A DNA stretch of 64,000 bases from Limnochordia bacterium (lineage in GTDB: Bacteria; Bacillota; Limnochordia; DUMW01): contig JALNWK010000009.1 in the NCBI GenBank assembly GCA_023230925.1, forward strand, positions 8,910 through 72,909, given 5' to 3'. The stretch's first letter is position 1; every line of letters starts with the position of its first letter. The notes beneath the pieces were generated by a model. It worked only from the letters and a program-made list of their open reading frames with translations, ran no database searches and was not told where the DNA came from. Positions 9,157 to 16,573 of this stretch are shown here, piece by piece. Position numbers and translations under genes: made by a program.

Positions 9157-10455
9157 ATGGCCCAGGGTAAGAAGGTGGCCGGTTTTACCTTAGGCTGTAA
9201 GGTTAACCAGTATGACACAGAAGCGGTTTTGGAACTGTTTGAAAGGGAAGGTTACAAGATCGTGAACTTCGATGAATCGGCCGATGTATATGTGATTAAT
9301 ACCTGTACCGTGACGGTTACCGGCGATCGAAAAAGTAGGCAGGCGGTTCGTCGAGCGGTAAGGGAAAATCCCAAGGCAGTAGTAGCGGTCATGGGCTGCT
9401 ATGCCCAGGTGGAACCGGAAGAGGTGGCCCGTATTCCCGGGGTAGATGTTGTAGTAGGCACCCAGAACCGCAGTCTGATCCCTGAGTTGGTAGCCAAGGT
9501 CCAAAGGACACGCAGGCAGTATCAGGCGGTGGAAGGGCAGGGACCTTGGGACTATGAGAACCTATCGGTAAAAGGGCTCGGGGATAGAACCCGGGCTACT
9601 GTCAAAATCCAGGATGGCTGTGACCGCCGTTGTACCTACTGTCGTGTTCCCTTTGCCCGGGGACCAGCCCGTAGTAGGGCGCCGGAGTCGGTACTCGAGG
9701 AGATTGCCACCTTAGAGAACCTCGGATACAGGGAGATTGTCCTTACCGGTGTTAATCTAGGAACCTATGGCCAGGAATTTGGTGCGAAACGGAATCTGCG
9801 TTGGCTCCTGGAGCAGATTACTCAAAGTTTCGTTGGCCGGATTCGGGTTAGTTCCCTTGAACCCCAGGAACTAGACGATGGGCTCATCGAATTCATGGCC
9901 ACGACCAGGGGCATATGTCACCATCTGCACATGCCCTTACAGAGTGGCGACGAGCAGATTCTGCATAAAATGGGCCGTCTATATACCCTGGAGGAATTCG
10001 CCCACTTCGCCGACCTATGGCGGAGTCTTGCCCCGAGAGGTGCTCTTACTGCCGACGTAATTGTGGGGTTTCCCGGTGAGAATGCAGAGAGTTTTGCGCG
10101 AACCTGTGCGTTTATCCGGAAACTTGCCTTTTCCGGGCTACACATCTTTCGGTACTCTCGGCGGAAAGGAACCGCTGCTGCACGGTTCCCTCATCAGGTT
10201 ACCGGTGCAGTAAAGAGTGAGCGGGCCCGGGTTTTAGAGGAACTGGCCAGGGAACTGCAGCGGGATTTTTGGCACGGGCTTGTTGGTGAGAAATTTGAAG
10301 TCCTACTGGAGACAGAAAAGGATGGTTTTCTAACTGGATTTACCGACAACTATGTTCAGGTAAAGGTACCAGGTACAACCTCTTTACTTGGACAGCTCCA
10401 GCAGGTTATGATTACAGAGGTAAAAGAGGACCAAGTGTATGGACAGATACACTAA
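9157..10455 (+). CDS. mtaB: tRNA t6A37 methylthiotransferase MtaB
   Basis: Radical SAM methylthiotransferase that converts t6A to ms2t6A at position 37 of tRNAs; 432 residues. The N-terminal UPF0004 domain shows the three auxiliary-cluster cysteines in GCKVNQYD, NTCTVT and GCYAQ. The radical SAM motif is CDRRCTYCRVPFARG, and a C-terminal TRAM-like domain ends the protein. ATG 9157 is chosen over an in-frame upstream ATG at 9127 because AAAGGAG lies just ahead of it and 9127 is inside rsmE. Placement after rsmE in the dnaJ operon matches B. subtilis yqeV (mtaB). Confidence 0.93.
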   Translation: MAQGKKVAGFTLGCKVNQYDTEAVLELFEREGYKIVNFDESADVYVINTCTVTVTGDRKSRQAVRRAVRENPKAVVAVMGCYAQVEPEEVARIPGVDVVVGTQNRSLIPELVAKVQRTRRQYQAVEGQGPWDYENLSVKGLGDRTRATVKIQDGCDRRCTYCRVPFARGPARSRAPESVLEEIATLENLGYREIVLTGVNLGTYGQEFGAKRNLRWLLEQITQSFVGRIRVSSLEPQELDDGLIEFMATTRGICHHLHMPLQSGDEQILHKMGRLYTLEEFAHFADLWRSLAPRGALTADVIVGFPGENAESFARTCAFIRKLAFSGLHIFRYSRRKGTAAARFPHQVTGAVKSERARVLEELARELQRDFWHGLVGEKFEVLLETEKDGFLTGFTDNYVQVKVPGTTSLLGQLQQVMITEVKEDQVYGQIH

Positions 10456-10497
10456 AGCTTCGCTGGAACGTTGGCGAAAGCAGGAATCGTTCTGTTA

Positions 10498-10526
10498 TTG
10501 TCGAAGTTTCTAACAGACGGTGTAAT
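10498..10526 (+). promoter_or_regulatory. Possible SigA promoter for hinT-rpsU
   Basis: TTGTCG (10498-10503) and TGTAAT (10521-10526) with a 17-bp spacer lie in the 91-bp gap between mtaB and the HIT gene. Match to consensus is moderate (4/6 and 5/6). Confidence 0.4.
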
Positions 10527-10546
10527 AGGAGAGAGGGGGTGTAGAT

Positions 10547-10891
10547 ATGTCTGGATGTTTGTTTTGTAAGATTGCTACTGGCCAAGTCCCTGCGGACAAA
10601 GTCTATGAGGATGAGCTAGTAGTGGCCTTCAAAGACATTAACCCCCAGGCTCCAGTGCATCTTTTGATCATCCCCCGCAAGCACATTCCCAGTGTTACAG
10701 AGATCAAGGAGGATGATTTGACGTTAGTTGGTCATATCCACCATGTAGCCGCCAAGCTGGCAGAAGAGCAAGGAATCGCCAAGGATGGATATCGCATCGT
10801 CACCAATTGTGGAGAGCAGGGTGGACAAACAGTCTTGCATGTGCATTTTCACCTGCTTGGAGGACGGTCGCTCGGTTGGCCTCCCGGTTGA
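10547..10891 (+). CDS. hinT: HIT family protein (HinT-like purine nucleoside phosphoramidase)
   Basis: A 114-residue histidine-triad hydrolase that acts on nucleoside phosphoramidates and AMP-lysine type substrates. The N-terminus GCLFCKIATGQVPADKVYEDE is typical of HinT, and the catalytic triad HVHFHLLGG is at the C-terminus. A strong ribosome site (GGAGAGAGGGGG) precedes the ATG. The position between mtaB and rpsU is the same as in many Bacillota. The substrate in vivo is unknown. Confidence 0.92.
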   Translation: MSGCLFCKIATGQVPADKVYEDELVVAFKDINPQAPVHLLIIPRKHIPSVTEIKEDDLTLVGHIHHVAAKLAEEQGIAKDGYRIVTNCGEQGGQTVLHVHFHLLGGRSLGWPPG

Positions 10892-10892
10892 T

Positions 10893-10907
10893 GTCCGCTA
10901 AGCGGAC
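10893..10907 (+). other. Short perfect hairpin between hinT and rpsU
   Basis: GTCCGC-TAA-GCGGAC forms a 6-bp stem with a 3-nt loop immediately after the hinT stop. No T-run follows, so it may be an RNA-processing or partial attenuation element rather than a terminator. Confidence 0.35.
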
Positions 10908-10966
10908 CCATTGCCAGTAGTACAGAGGAAGTTGGTTGGCTTTGATACAGGAGGGGAGGGAGACAA

Positions 10967-11152
10967 GTGACCGAAGTAAAGGTTAACGGTAACGAGTCCT
11001 TCGACAAGGTATTACGCAGATTTAACAGAGAGTGCCGTAAGGCAGGGATTTTTCAGGAATCTCGTAAAAGAGCGCACTATGAAAAGCCAAGTGTTCGACG
11101 GAAGAAGAAATCCGAAGCTGCACGGAAAAGAAACTCAAAGAAACGTTACTAG
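10967..11152 (+). CDS. rpsU: 30S ribosomal protein S21
   Basis: 61-residue basic protein of the small subunit. Diagnostic S21 features are the N-terminal VNGNESFDKVLRRF and the arginine/lysine-rich tail with KPSVRRKKK. GTG start with GGAGGGGAGGGA upstream. A strong intrinsic terminator follows within 10 nt, so rpsU closes this transcription unit. Confidence 0.96.
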   Translation: MTEVKVNGNESFDKVLRRFNRECRKAGIFQESRKRAHYEKPSVRRKKKSEAARKRNSKKRY

Positions 11153-11160
11153 TATGCGTT

Positions 11161-11190
11161 GGTGCCCTGCTGTTTGGGCACCATTTTTTC
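11161..11190 (+). terminator. Rho-independent terminator after rpsU
   Basis: Perfect 7-bp stem GGTGCCC (11161-11167) / GGGCACC (11176-11182) with an 8-nt loop, followed by ATTTTTT. Confidence 0.92.
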
Positions 11191-11210
11191 TCATATAAGG
11201 GGGCGAAGAT

Positions 11211-12512
11211 GTGTTGAAGGGGCAGAGAATCGTGGTAATGGCACTCCTAGTTGTCCTTTTGGTCGCGGGAGCTGCATCTGCGGAGGTTGTGCACGTGGTA
11301 TCCCTTAAGGGTGAGGTACAAATGGGGATGGCCCGGTTTGCACAACGTGCCCTGCAAGCAGCCCAAAGGCAAGGTGCAACCAAGATTATCCTCGAGATTG
11401 ATAGTGTCGGTGGTCGGGTAGATGCAGCCCTACTGATTAAGGATGCAATTACAGAAAGTCCGGTGCCTGTCTTCGCCTATGTTAAGGGGCGGGCCCTTTC
11501 AGCAGCAGCATTGATTGCTTTATCCACCGAGCAGATCTGCATGCAGCCGGGTAGCACCATTGGTGCTGCAGAGCCAAGGCCTAATGATGAGAAAACAGTT
11601 AGTGCCCTGCGGGAGGAGTTTGTTGCTGCCGCCTCCATGCGGGGAAAGGATCCCCTCGTTGCGGCTGCAATGGTGGATAAGAATATAGAGATAGAAGGGC
11701 TAGTGACAGCGGGTCAGATTCTCACCCTTGATGTATCACGGGCCCTTACATATGGTATTGCGGATTTTCAAACGACAAACCGGGGGGAGGTCTTCAGGGA
11801 GCTTGGTGTGACAGATCCTACGGTGGTTGAGGTAAACCCAAAAACTGCTGAACGGATCGCCGGGTTTGTGACCTCACCTGTGGTGAGCTCTATTCTCTTA
11901 ACAGTGGGCTTTTTAGGACTAATTGTGGAGATAGCTACTCCGGGATTTGGTGTCGCGGGCACTGCAGGCCTGATTGCTCTCGGTCTTTTCTTCGGGGGCC
12001 ATATGTTTGCAGGACTGGCTGGCTTTGAGGTAGTAGTCTTGTTTATTGCGGGACTAGTCCTTTTGATCCTGGAGGCCTTTGTGATTCCAGGATTTGGTGT
12101 TCCCGGTGTGTTGGGTTTGCTCTGTATTTTCTCAAGTATTTTTCTAGCCTTTGCTGATCCCCAGGTGGCCCTATACTCGATTATAGTTTCGATTGCGGCC
12201 AGTGTTGCCCTGTTCTTTCTGTTGTTTAGGCAGCTCAAGAAGGCGGGTAGGTTACGATCCTTGATCCTAAGTACCCAAGCCGTAAAGGAAGAAGGATACA
12301 TTAGTGGTACCTTACGAAGCGACCTGCAGGGTAAGGTTGGTACTACTACCTCGGTCTTAAGACCCGCGGGAACGATCGAGATTGACGGGGAGAGAGTCGA
12401 TGTGCTTTCTGCCGGGGAATTCATTGAAAAAGGTGTGCCGGTAGAAGTGATGCAAGTATCCGCAGGGAGAATCCTCGTGCGGAAGGTAGCAAACTACAAG
12501 AGTGAGGAATAG
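11211..12512 (+). CDS. nfeD: Membrane-bound NfeD-family serine protease (ClpP class)
   Basis: Long-form NfeD protein, 433 residues, partner of flotillin-like proteins in membrane microdomains. It has a signal sequence ending near AASA (about residue 24), a periplasm-facing ClpP/crotonase-like 1510-N domain (ILEIDSVGGRVDAALLIKDAI; candidate nucleophile Ser in GRALSAAALIAL), several transmembrane helices at about 220-345, and a C-terminal OB-fold NfeD domain. GTG start at 11211 behind AAGGGGGCG. It lies 25 nt upstream of floA, the standard nfeD-floA pair. The catalytic serine is assigned by motif position only. Confidence 0.9.
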   Translation: MLKGQRIVVMALLVVLLVAGAASAEVVHVVSLKGEVQMGMARFAQRALQAAQRQGATKIILEIDSVGGRVDAALLIKDAITESPVPVFAYVKGRALSAAALIALSTEQICMQPGSTIGAAEPRPNDEKTVSALREEFVAAASMRGKDPLVAAAMVDKNIEIEGLVTAGQILTLDVSRALTYGIADFQTTNRGEVFRELGVTDPTVVEVNPKTAERIAGFVTSPVVSSILLTVGFLGLIVEIATPGFGVAGTAGLIALGLFFGGHMFAGLAGFEVVVLFIAGLVLLILEAFVIPGFGVPGVLGLLCIFSSIFLAFADPQVALYSIIVSIAASVALFFLLFRQLKKAGRLRSLILSTQAVKEEGYISGTLRSDLQGKVGTTTSVLRPAGTIEIDGERVDVLSAGEFIEKGVPVEVMQVSAGRILVRKVANYKSEE

Positions 12513-12537
12513 AAGCTAAAAAGATAAAGGAGGCTAC

Positions 12538-13560
12538 ATGATGCCACAAACCTATGTTTATCTTGTTCCCCTGGTTTTAGTCCTAGTACTGTTGCTGATA
12601 GTGTTAAGCTTTATTCCCCTAGGGCTTTGGATTTCCGCCCTGGCTGCCGGGGTGAAGATTAGTATCGTGACTTTGATCGGTATGAGGTTGCGACGGGTTC
12701 CCCCTGGTAGAGTGATTATGCCCATGATCAAAGCTGTCAAGGCCGGAATTGATGTAACAGTAGATAAACTGGAAGCCCATTATTTGGCCGGTGGAAATGT
12801 AGATCAAGTAATCGATGCTTTGATTGCAGCCCACAGAGCAGATATTCCCCTGACCTTTGAACGGGCCGCGGCCATCGATTTGGCGGGCAGAAATGTTCTC
12901 GAAGCGGTAAGAATGAGTGTTAACCCCAAGGTCATCGAGACCCCCTTGATTGCCGCGGTGGCCAAGGATGGAATTGAGTTAAAGAGTAAGGCCCGGGTCA
13001 CAGTACGGGCGAACATCGATCGATTGGTGGGGGGCGCGGGCGAACCCACAATTATTGCCCGGGTGGGCGAGGGGATTGTTACCACCGTCGGGTCTGCTGA
13101 GGATCATAAGGAAGTGTTAGAAAACCCGGACCAGATCTCGAAACGGGTTCTAGAAAAGGGTCTTGATGCGGGCACCGCCTTTGAAATCCTCTCTATTGAT
13201 ATCGCCGATGTCGATGTTGGAAGGAATATTGGGGCCAGGCTCCAGATGGATCAGGCCGAGGCCGATAGAAACATTGCTCAGGCGAAGGCTGCTGAACGTA
13301 GGTTTGCAGCCCAGGCCCTTGAGCAAGAGATGAAGGCCCGGGTTGAGCAGATGAGGGCTCGGGTGGTGGAGGCGGAAGCAGAGGTGCCCCTTGCTTTGGC
13401 GGAGGCCCTAAAAAGTGGTAACCTCGGGGTGATGGATTACTATGCCATGCGAAACATCATGGCCGATACCGAGATGCGGGAAAGCCTAGCCCAAGAGGAA
13501 GACGTGGTCATAAAAGAGGAACCAAGAAGACATGAGTCCAAGCATGAGCCAGAGGAGTGA
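12538..13560 (+). CDS. floA: Flotillin-like protein FloA
   Basis: Lipid-raft scaffold protein, 340 residues, matching B. subtilis YqfA (FloA). An N-terminal hydrophobic hairpin-like segment (residues about 8-50) is followed by a PHB/SPFH domain with MRLRRVPPGRVI, LEAHYLAGGNVDQVIDALIAA and LAGRNVLEAVRMSVNPKVI, then an Ala/Glu-rich coiled coil (DQAEADRNIAQAKAAERRF). AAAGGAGG at 12526-12533 precedes two adjacent ATGs; the second (12541) has the better spacing. It forms a unit with nfeD upstream. Confidence 0.95.
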   Translation: MMPQTYVYLVPLVLVLVLLLIVLSFIPLGLWISALAAGVKISIVTLIGMRLRRVPPGRVIMPMIKAVKAGIDVTVDKLEAHYLAGGNVDQVIDALIAAHRADIPLTFERAAAIDLAGRNVLEAVRMSVNPKVIETPLIAAVAKDGIELKSKARVTVRANIDRLVGGAGEPTIIARVGEGIVTTVGSAEDHKEVLENPDQISKRVLEKGLDAGTAFEILSIDIADVDVGRNIGARLQMDQAEADRNIAQAKAAERRFAAQALEQEMKARVEQMRARVVEAEAEVPLALAEALKSGNLGVMDYYAMRNIMADTEMRESLAQEEDVVIKEEPRRHESKHEPEE

Positions 13561-13566
13561 GGCTAA

Positions 13567-13905
13567 ATGGGCTATGCAGTTGTAGTCTATCTAGTGTTAG
13601 CTTTTGTGGTCAACCTCCTTAAGCATCTTGCCGAACAGGAAAAGCCCCAACCTCGGCGTGCTGTTCCCCCGGTCCGACCAGCTAGAGGTAAACCGGAGGT
13701 AGTGCTGCAAAGCCTAACCTCCGAAACGGAATCTGCCGTGGAGGAACCGGCAAAGAAGGAAGAGTACTTTGCTGATCAAGTGGACGTTGAGTTAGTTAGT
13801 AAAAGGTCACAAGGTCTTAGTACAAAACAGGTGAAGCAAGGAATTCTCTTAAGTGAGATTCTTGGCCCCCCAAGGGCACTGCGACCTTGGCGGTTTAGGC
13901 GCTAA
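13567..13905 (+). CDS. Small membrane-anchored protein of unknown function
   Basis: 112 residues with no function I can name. One N-terminal transmembrane segment (residues 3-18, GYAVVVYLVLAFVVNLL), a proline-rich linker with Pro/Arg clusters, an acidic stretch, then a conserved-looking tail QGILLSEILGPPRA ending in basic residues (PWRFRR). A similar SEILGPPRA-type tail is, from memory, recurrent in small clostridial membrane proteins. It begins 6 nt after floA, so it is probably co-transcribed with nfeD-floA and may act at the same membrane sites (inference). A terminator-like hairpin follows. Confidence 0.7.
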   Translation: MGYAVVVYLVLAFVVNLLKHLAEQEKPQPRRAVPPVRPARGKPEVVLQSLTSETESAVEEPAKKEEYFADQVDVELVSKRSQGLSTKQVKQGILLSEILGPPRALRPWRFRR

Positions 13906-13923
13906 TCCAACGAAGTGAGCTCA

Positions 13924-13956
13924 AAGGGCCCTGCTATATAGCGGGGCCCTTGTTCT
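13924..13956 (+). terminator. Terminator-like hairpin after the floA operon
   Basis: AAGGGCCC (13924-13931) pairs with GGGCCCTT (13944-13951); the stem can extend inward through TGCTA/TAGCG. It is followed by a weak T-rich stretch (TTGTTCT). Confidence 0.7.
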
Positions 13957-14012
13957 AAATAGCTGCCTTAGGACATAAGAATATTTAGAAAGCTAACGGA
14001 GGAAAGGGGGTT

Positions 14013-14327
14013 ATGCCCCTGACGAGACAAGGATACCTCAAGTTGCTAAAACGCCTGATCAGAGCCTTCGAACTACCGGAAGATGTGGTATTGGATCTGC
14101 CTCGGATTACCATGGTTGGGAAATACCAGCTGTACGTAGGTAATCATCGGGGCATACTGGAGTTTAGCCAAACCCAAGTGAGAATCCAGAGCAAATATGG
14201 GCCCATCGGTGTTAAGGGGCAGAAGATGCGAATCATCAGTATCACAAACAATGAATTGATGATCGACGGGCTAATTGATCAAGTCCTACTCGATGGGGCG
14301 CAATCCAACCGCGAAGGGGCAAACTAG
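14013..14327 (+). CDS. yqfC: Sporulation protein YqfC
   Basis: 104-residue YabP/YqfC-family protein, expressed in the mother cell in B. subtilis under SigE. Diagnostic segment LDLPRITMVGKYQLYVGNHRGILEF. GGAGG is present upstream, and yqfD follows after 3 nt, as in all endospore formers. It supports the conclusion that the organism sporulates. No sufficiently good SigE promoter could be seen by eye upstream. Confidence 0.92.
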   Translation: MPLTRQGYLKLLKRLIRAFELPEDVVLDLPRITMVGKYQLYVGNHRGILEFSQTQVRIQSKYGPIGVKGQKMRIISITNNELMIDGLIDQVLLDGAQSNREGAN

Positions 14328-14330
14328 GGC

Positions 14331-15524
14331 ATGCGCTGGTTATGGCTTTACATATGCGGGTATGTTATAATAACCCTAAAGGGCACGGACCTTGAGTCGG
14401 TGATCAGCGTCGCAAGCCTAGCCGGTGTTGAATTCGGCCAGCTAAGGCGCATATTACCTGATACCATTTGCTGTCGGGTATCGGTGGCGGATTGGCGAAG
14501 ACTCCGGGGGTTTATCCCCAAGGGCCGGGTCCGTTGTACTGTAATTAGGAAAGTGGGTTTACCCTTTTGGTTACAGCGCATGGCCAGAAGGAAAGCCTTG
14601 GTGGTAGGCGGGTTGTTATTTCTAGTTATGACCTATCTACTGACCTCCTATGTTTGGTTTATTCAAATCAGGGGGTATGAGGATGTTGACCCCGGTGAGA
14701 TCCTAGCTGCGGCCAACCGTGCAGGCCTAACCCGGGGAATAAGAAAGGACGATCTTGATCAAGAAGCTGTTACAAAGCACCTTCTCCAGGAAATCCCAAG
14801 ATTAGCTTGGGCGAGCTTACTTGTGCGGGGGACGATGGTAACTATTGAGGTTGCCGAAAAGGCAGTAGTTGATGTTTCCCTTCAGGAGAGCGGTGATATG
14901 GTTGCCAGTGATGGGGGGATCGTGCTAGATGTAATCCCAATCAAGGGTAGTCCTCAAGTGGCAAGTGGTGACACGGTGATGAAGGGTCAAGTCTTGATCA
15001 GCGGTCGCCTGGCTCCCTACGAGCCTGAGTATTGGGCACTGGATCAGGCAGGGAGGACTCCCTATCTGCGGGCCGATGGGATTGTCAATGCCCGGGTTTG
15101 GTACAAGGAAACGGGACTGATCCCGATGGTGGTAGAAGTAAGGGAGCCCACGGGCAATAGCGAACGGTTGACTCAGTTGATTATCGGATCGTTTGTCTTA
15201 GGTAAGGCCACTCCTTCCTTCGAGGAATACGAAGTGGCGGTTAAATCAGAGTATTTGCAGATTCGGGGATGGAACCTGCCTTTAGGAAGGCAGGAGCAAG
15301 TTTTCAATGAGATTCGGGTTAATCGCTATGAGTTGGACTATGAAGATGCTAAACGAATTGCCAAAGAGAAGGCTTTAAAGCGATTGCCCGAATTTGAGGA
15401 AGGAAATCTGCAAAACGTCAGTTATGAGCTCATTACCCAGGACGGGGTTGAATACATGGAAGCGACAGTGGTGGTGGAGGTCCGCAAAAACATTGCTGAG
15501 TTTGCTGCCATATCGGCTGAGTAG
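14331..15524 (+). CDS. yqfD: Sporulation protein YqfD
   Basis: 397-residue sporulation membrane protein. One transmembrane helix near residues 87-107 (KALVVGGLLFLVMTYLLTS) separates an N-terminal cytoplasmic region from a large extracytoplasmic domain with WASLLVRGTMVTIEVAEK and DGIVNARVWYKE, typical of YqfD. Immediately follows yqfC and precedes phoH, the canonical yqfC-yqfD-phoH order. Confidence 0.92.
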   Translation: MRWLWLYICGYVIITLKGTDLESVISVASLAGVEFGQLRRILPDTICCRVSVADWRRLRGFIPKGRVRCTVIRKVGLPFWLQRMARRKALVVGGLLFLVMTYLLTSYVWFIQIRGYEDVDPGEILAAANRAGLTRGIRKDDLDQEAVTKHLLQEIPRLAWASLLVRGTMVTIEVAEKAVVDVSLQESGDMVASDGGIVLDVIPIKGSPQVASGDTVMKGQVLISGRLAPYEPEYWALDQAGRTPYLRADGIVNARVWYKETGLIPMVVEVREPTGNSERLTQLIIGSFVLGKATPSFEEYEVAVKSEYLQIRGWNLPLGRQEQVFNEIRVNRYELDYEDAKRIAKEKALKRLPEFEEGNLQNVSYELITQDGVEYMEATVVVEVRKNIAEFAAISAE

Positions 15525-15553
15525 GTGTCTTATAAGGGGGTAACAAAGAAATA

Positions 15554-16546
15554 TTGGATGCTAATAGGATCCAAAAAAACATTATGATCGATGATAACAT
15601 CGCGGTGGTCTCTCTTTGCGGTGTTGGCGATGAGCACTTACAGGTGCTTGAAAACGAATTAGATGTTAAGATAGTGGCCCGGGGAAACGAATTTAAGATC
15701 AGCGGCGAAGCCGATCATGTGATTCGCGCGGAGCAGGCTTTGGAGGAACTGGCGGGAGTTGCCAAAACATGTGGTACTGTCTCCAAGCAGCAGGTGCTCT
15801 ATACGGCGGGACTAGCGAAAAAAGGCGAAAATGCTTATTTACAGGAAATGTCCAAGACGGTTATCGAAGTGACCGCCCGTGGTAAGCAGATCGTTCCCAA
15901 GACAAAGGGCCAGTTCAAATATGTACAAGCTATCTCAGATAACGGGATTGTCTTTGCCATTGGTCCGGCGGGTACTGGCAAGACCTATCTGGCCGTGGCC
16001 ATGGCTGTAGGTGCCTTAAGAAGCAGGCGAGTCAACCGTTTAATCTTAACTAGGCCTGCGGTGGAGGCGGGGGAGAGTCTGGGCTTTTTGCCTGGGGATT
16101 TGACCAATAAGGTGGACCCGTATCTGCGTCCCTTACACGATGCCCTCTATGACATCCTCGGCCAGGAGGCCTATCGTCGTTATGTGGAACGGGGCATGAT
16201 TGAAGTTGCACCCTTGGCCTATATGCGGGGGCGAACTTTGGATGATGCTTTTATCATCCTCGATGAGGCGCAGAATACTACCTCAGAGCAAATGAAGATG
16301 TTTCTGACTCGGTTGGGATTTGGCTCCCAAGCGGTAATCACCGGGGATATCACACAGATCGATTTGCCCCGGGGTAAACGATCGGGATTGGTACAAATCC
16401 AATCGATCCTCCGGGGAATTGAGGGGATCTCCTTTATCTACCTAGATAAAGAAGATATTGTTCGGCATCAATTAGTGCAGAGGATCATACAGGCATACGA
16501 ACAATACGAAGAAAACCAAGGAGCCCAAGATGAAATTCAGGCTTAG
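15554..16546 (+). CDS. phoH: PhoH family ATPase
   Basis: 330-residue P-loop ATPase often linked to RNA metabolism. An N-terminal KH-like part (LQVLENELDVKIVARGNEFKISG) precedes the ATPase core with Walker A GPAGTGKTYLAVAMA and Walker B FIILDEAQN; TGDITQIDLP follows. The TTG start at 15554 gives a length near the family norm; a GGGGG run lies somewhat far upstream, and an in-frame ATG at 15584 is an alternative. The neighbours yqfD, pgpH and ybeY are the usual ones. Confidence 0.94.
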   Translation: MDANRIQKNIMIDDNIAVVSLCGVGDEHLQVLENELDVKIVARGNEFKISGEADHVIRAEQALEELAGVAKTCGTVSKQQVLYTAGLAKKGENAYLQEMSKTVIEVTARGKQIVPKTKGQFKYVQAISDNGIVFAIGPAGTGKTYLAVAMAVGALRSRRVNRLILTRPAVEAGESLGFLPGDLTNKVDPYLRPLHDALYDILGQEAYRRYVERGMIEVAPLAYMRGRTLDDAFIILDEAQNTTSEQMKMFLTRLGFGSQAVITGDITQIDLPRGKRSGLVQIQSILRGIEGISFIYLDKEDIVRHQLVQRIIQAYEQYEENQGAQDEIQA

Positions 16547-16573
16547 GTTGCTTTAGGGCAGAGGTGTTTATTC

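Noticed and set aside
13950..14012. SigE promoter for yqfCD
   Set aside because: CATAAG at 13974 and an upstream ATA were considered, but the spacing and the last -10 base do not fit the consensus.
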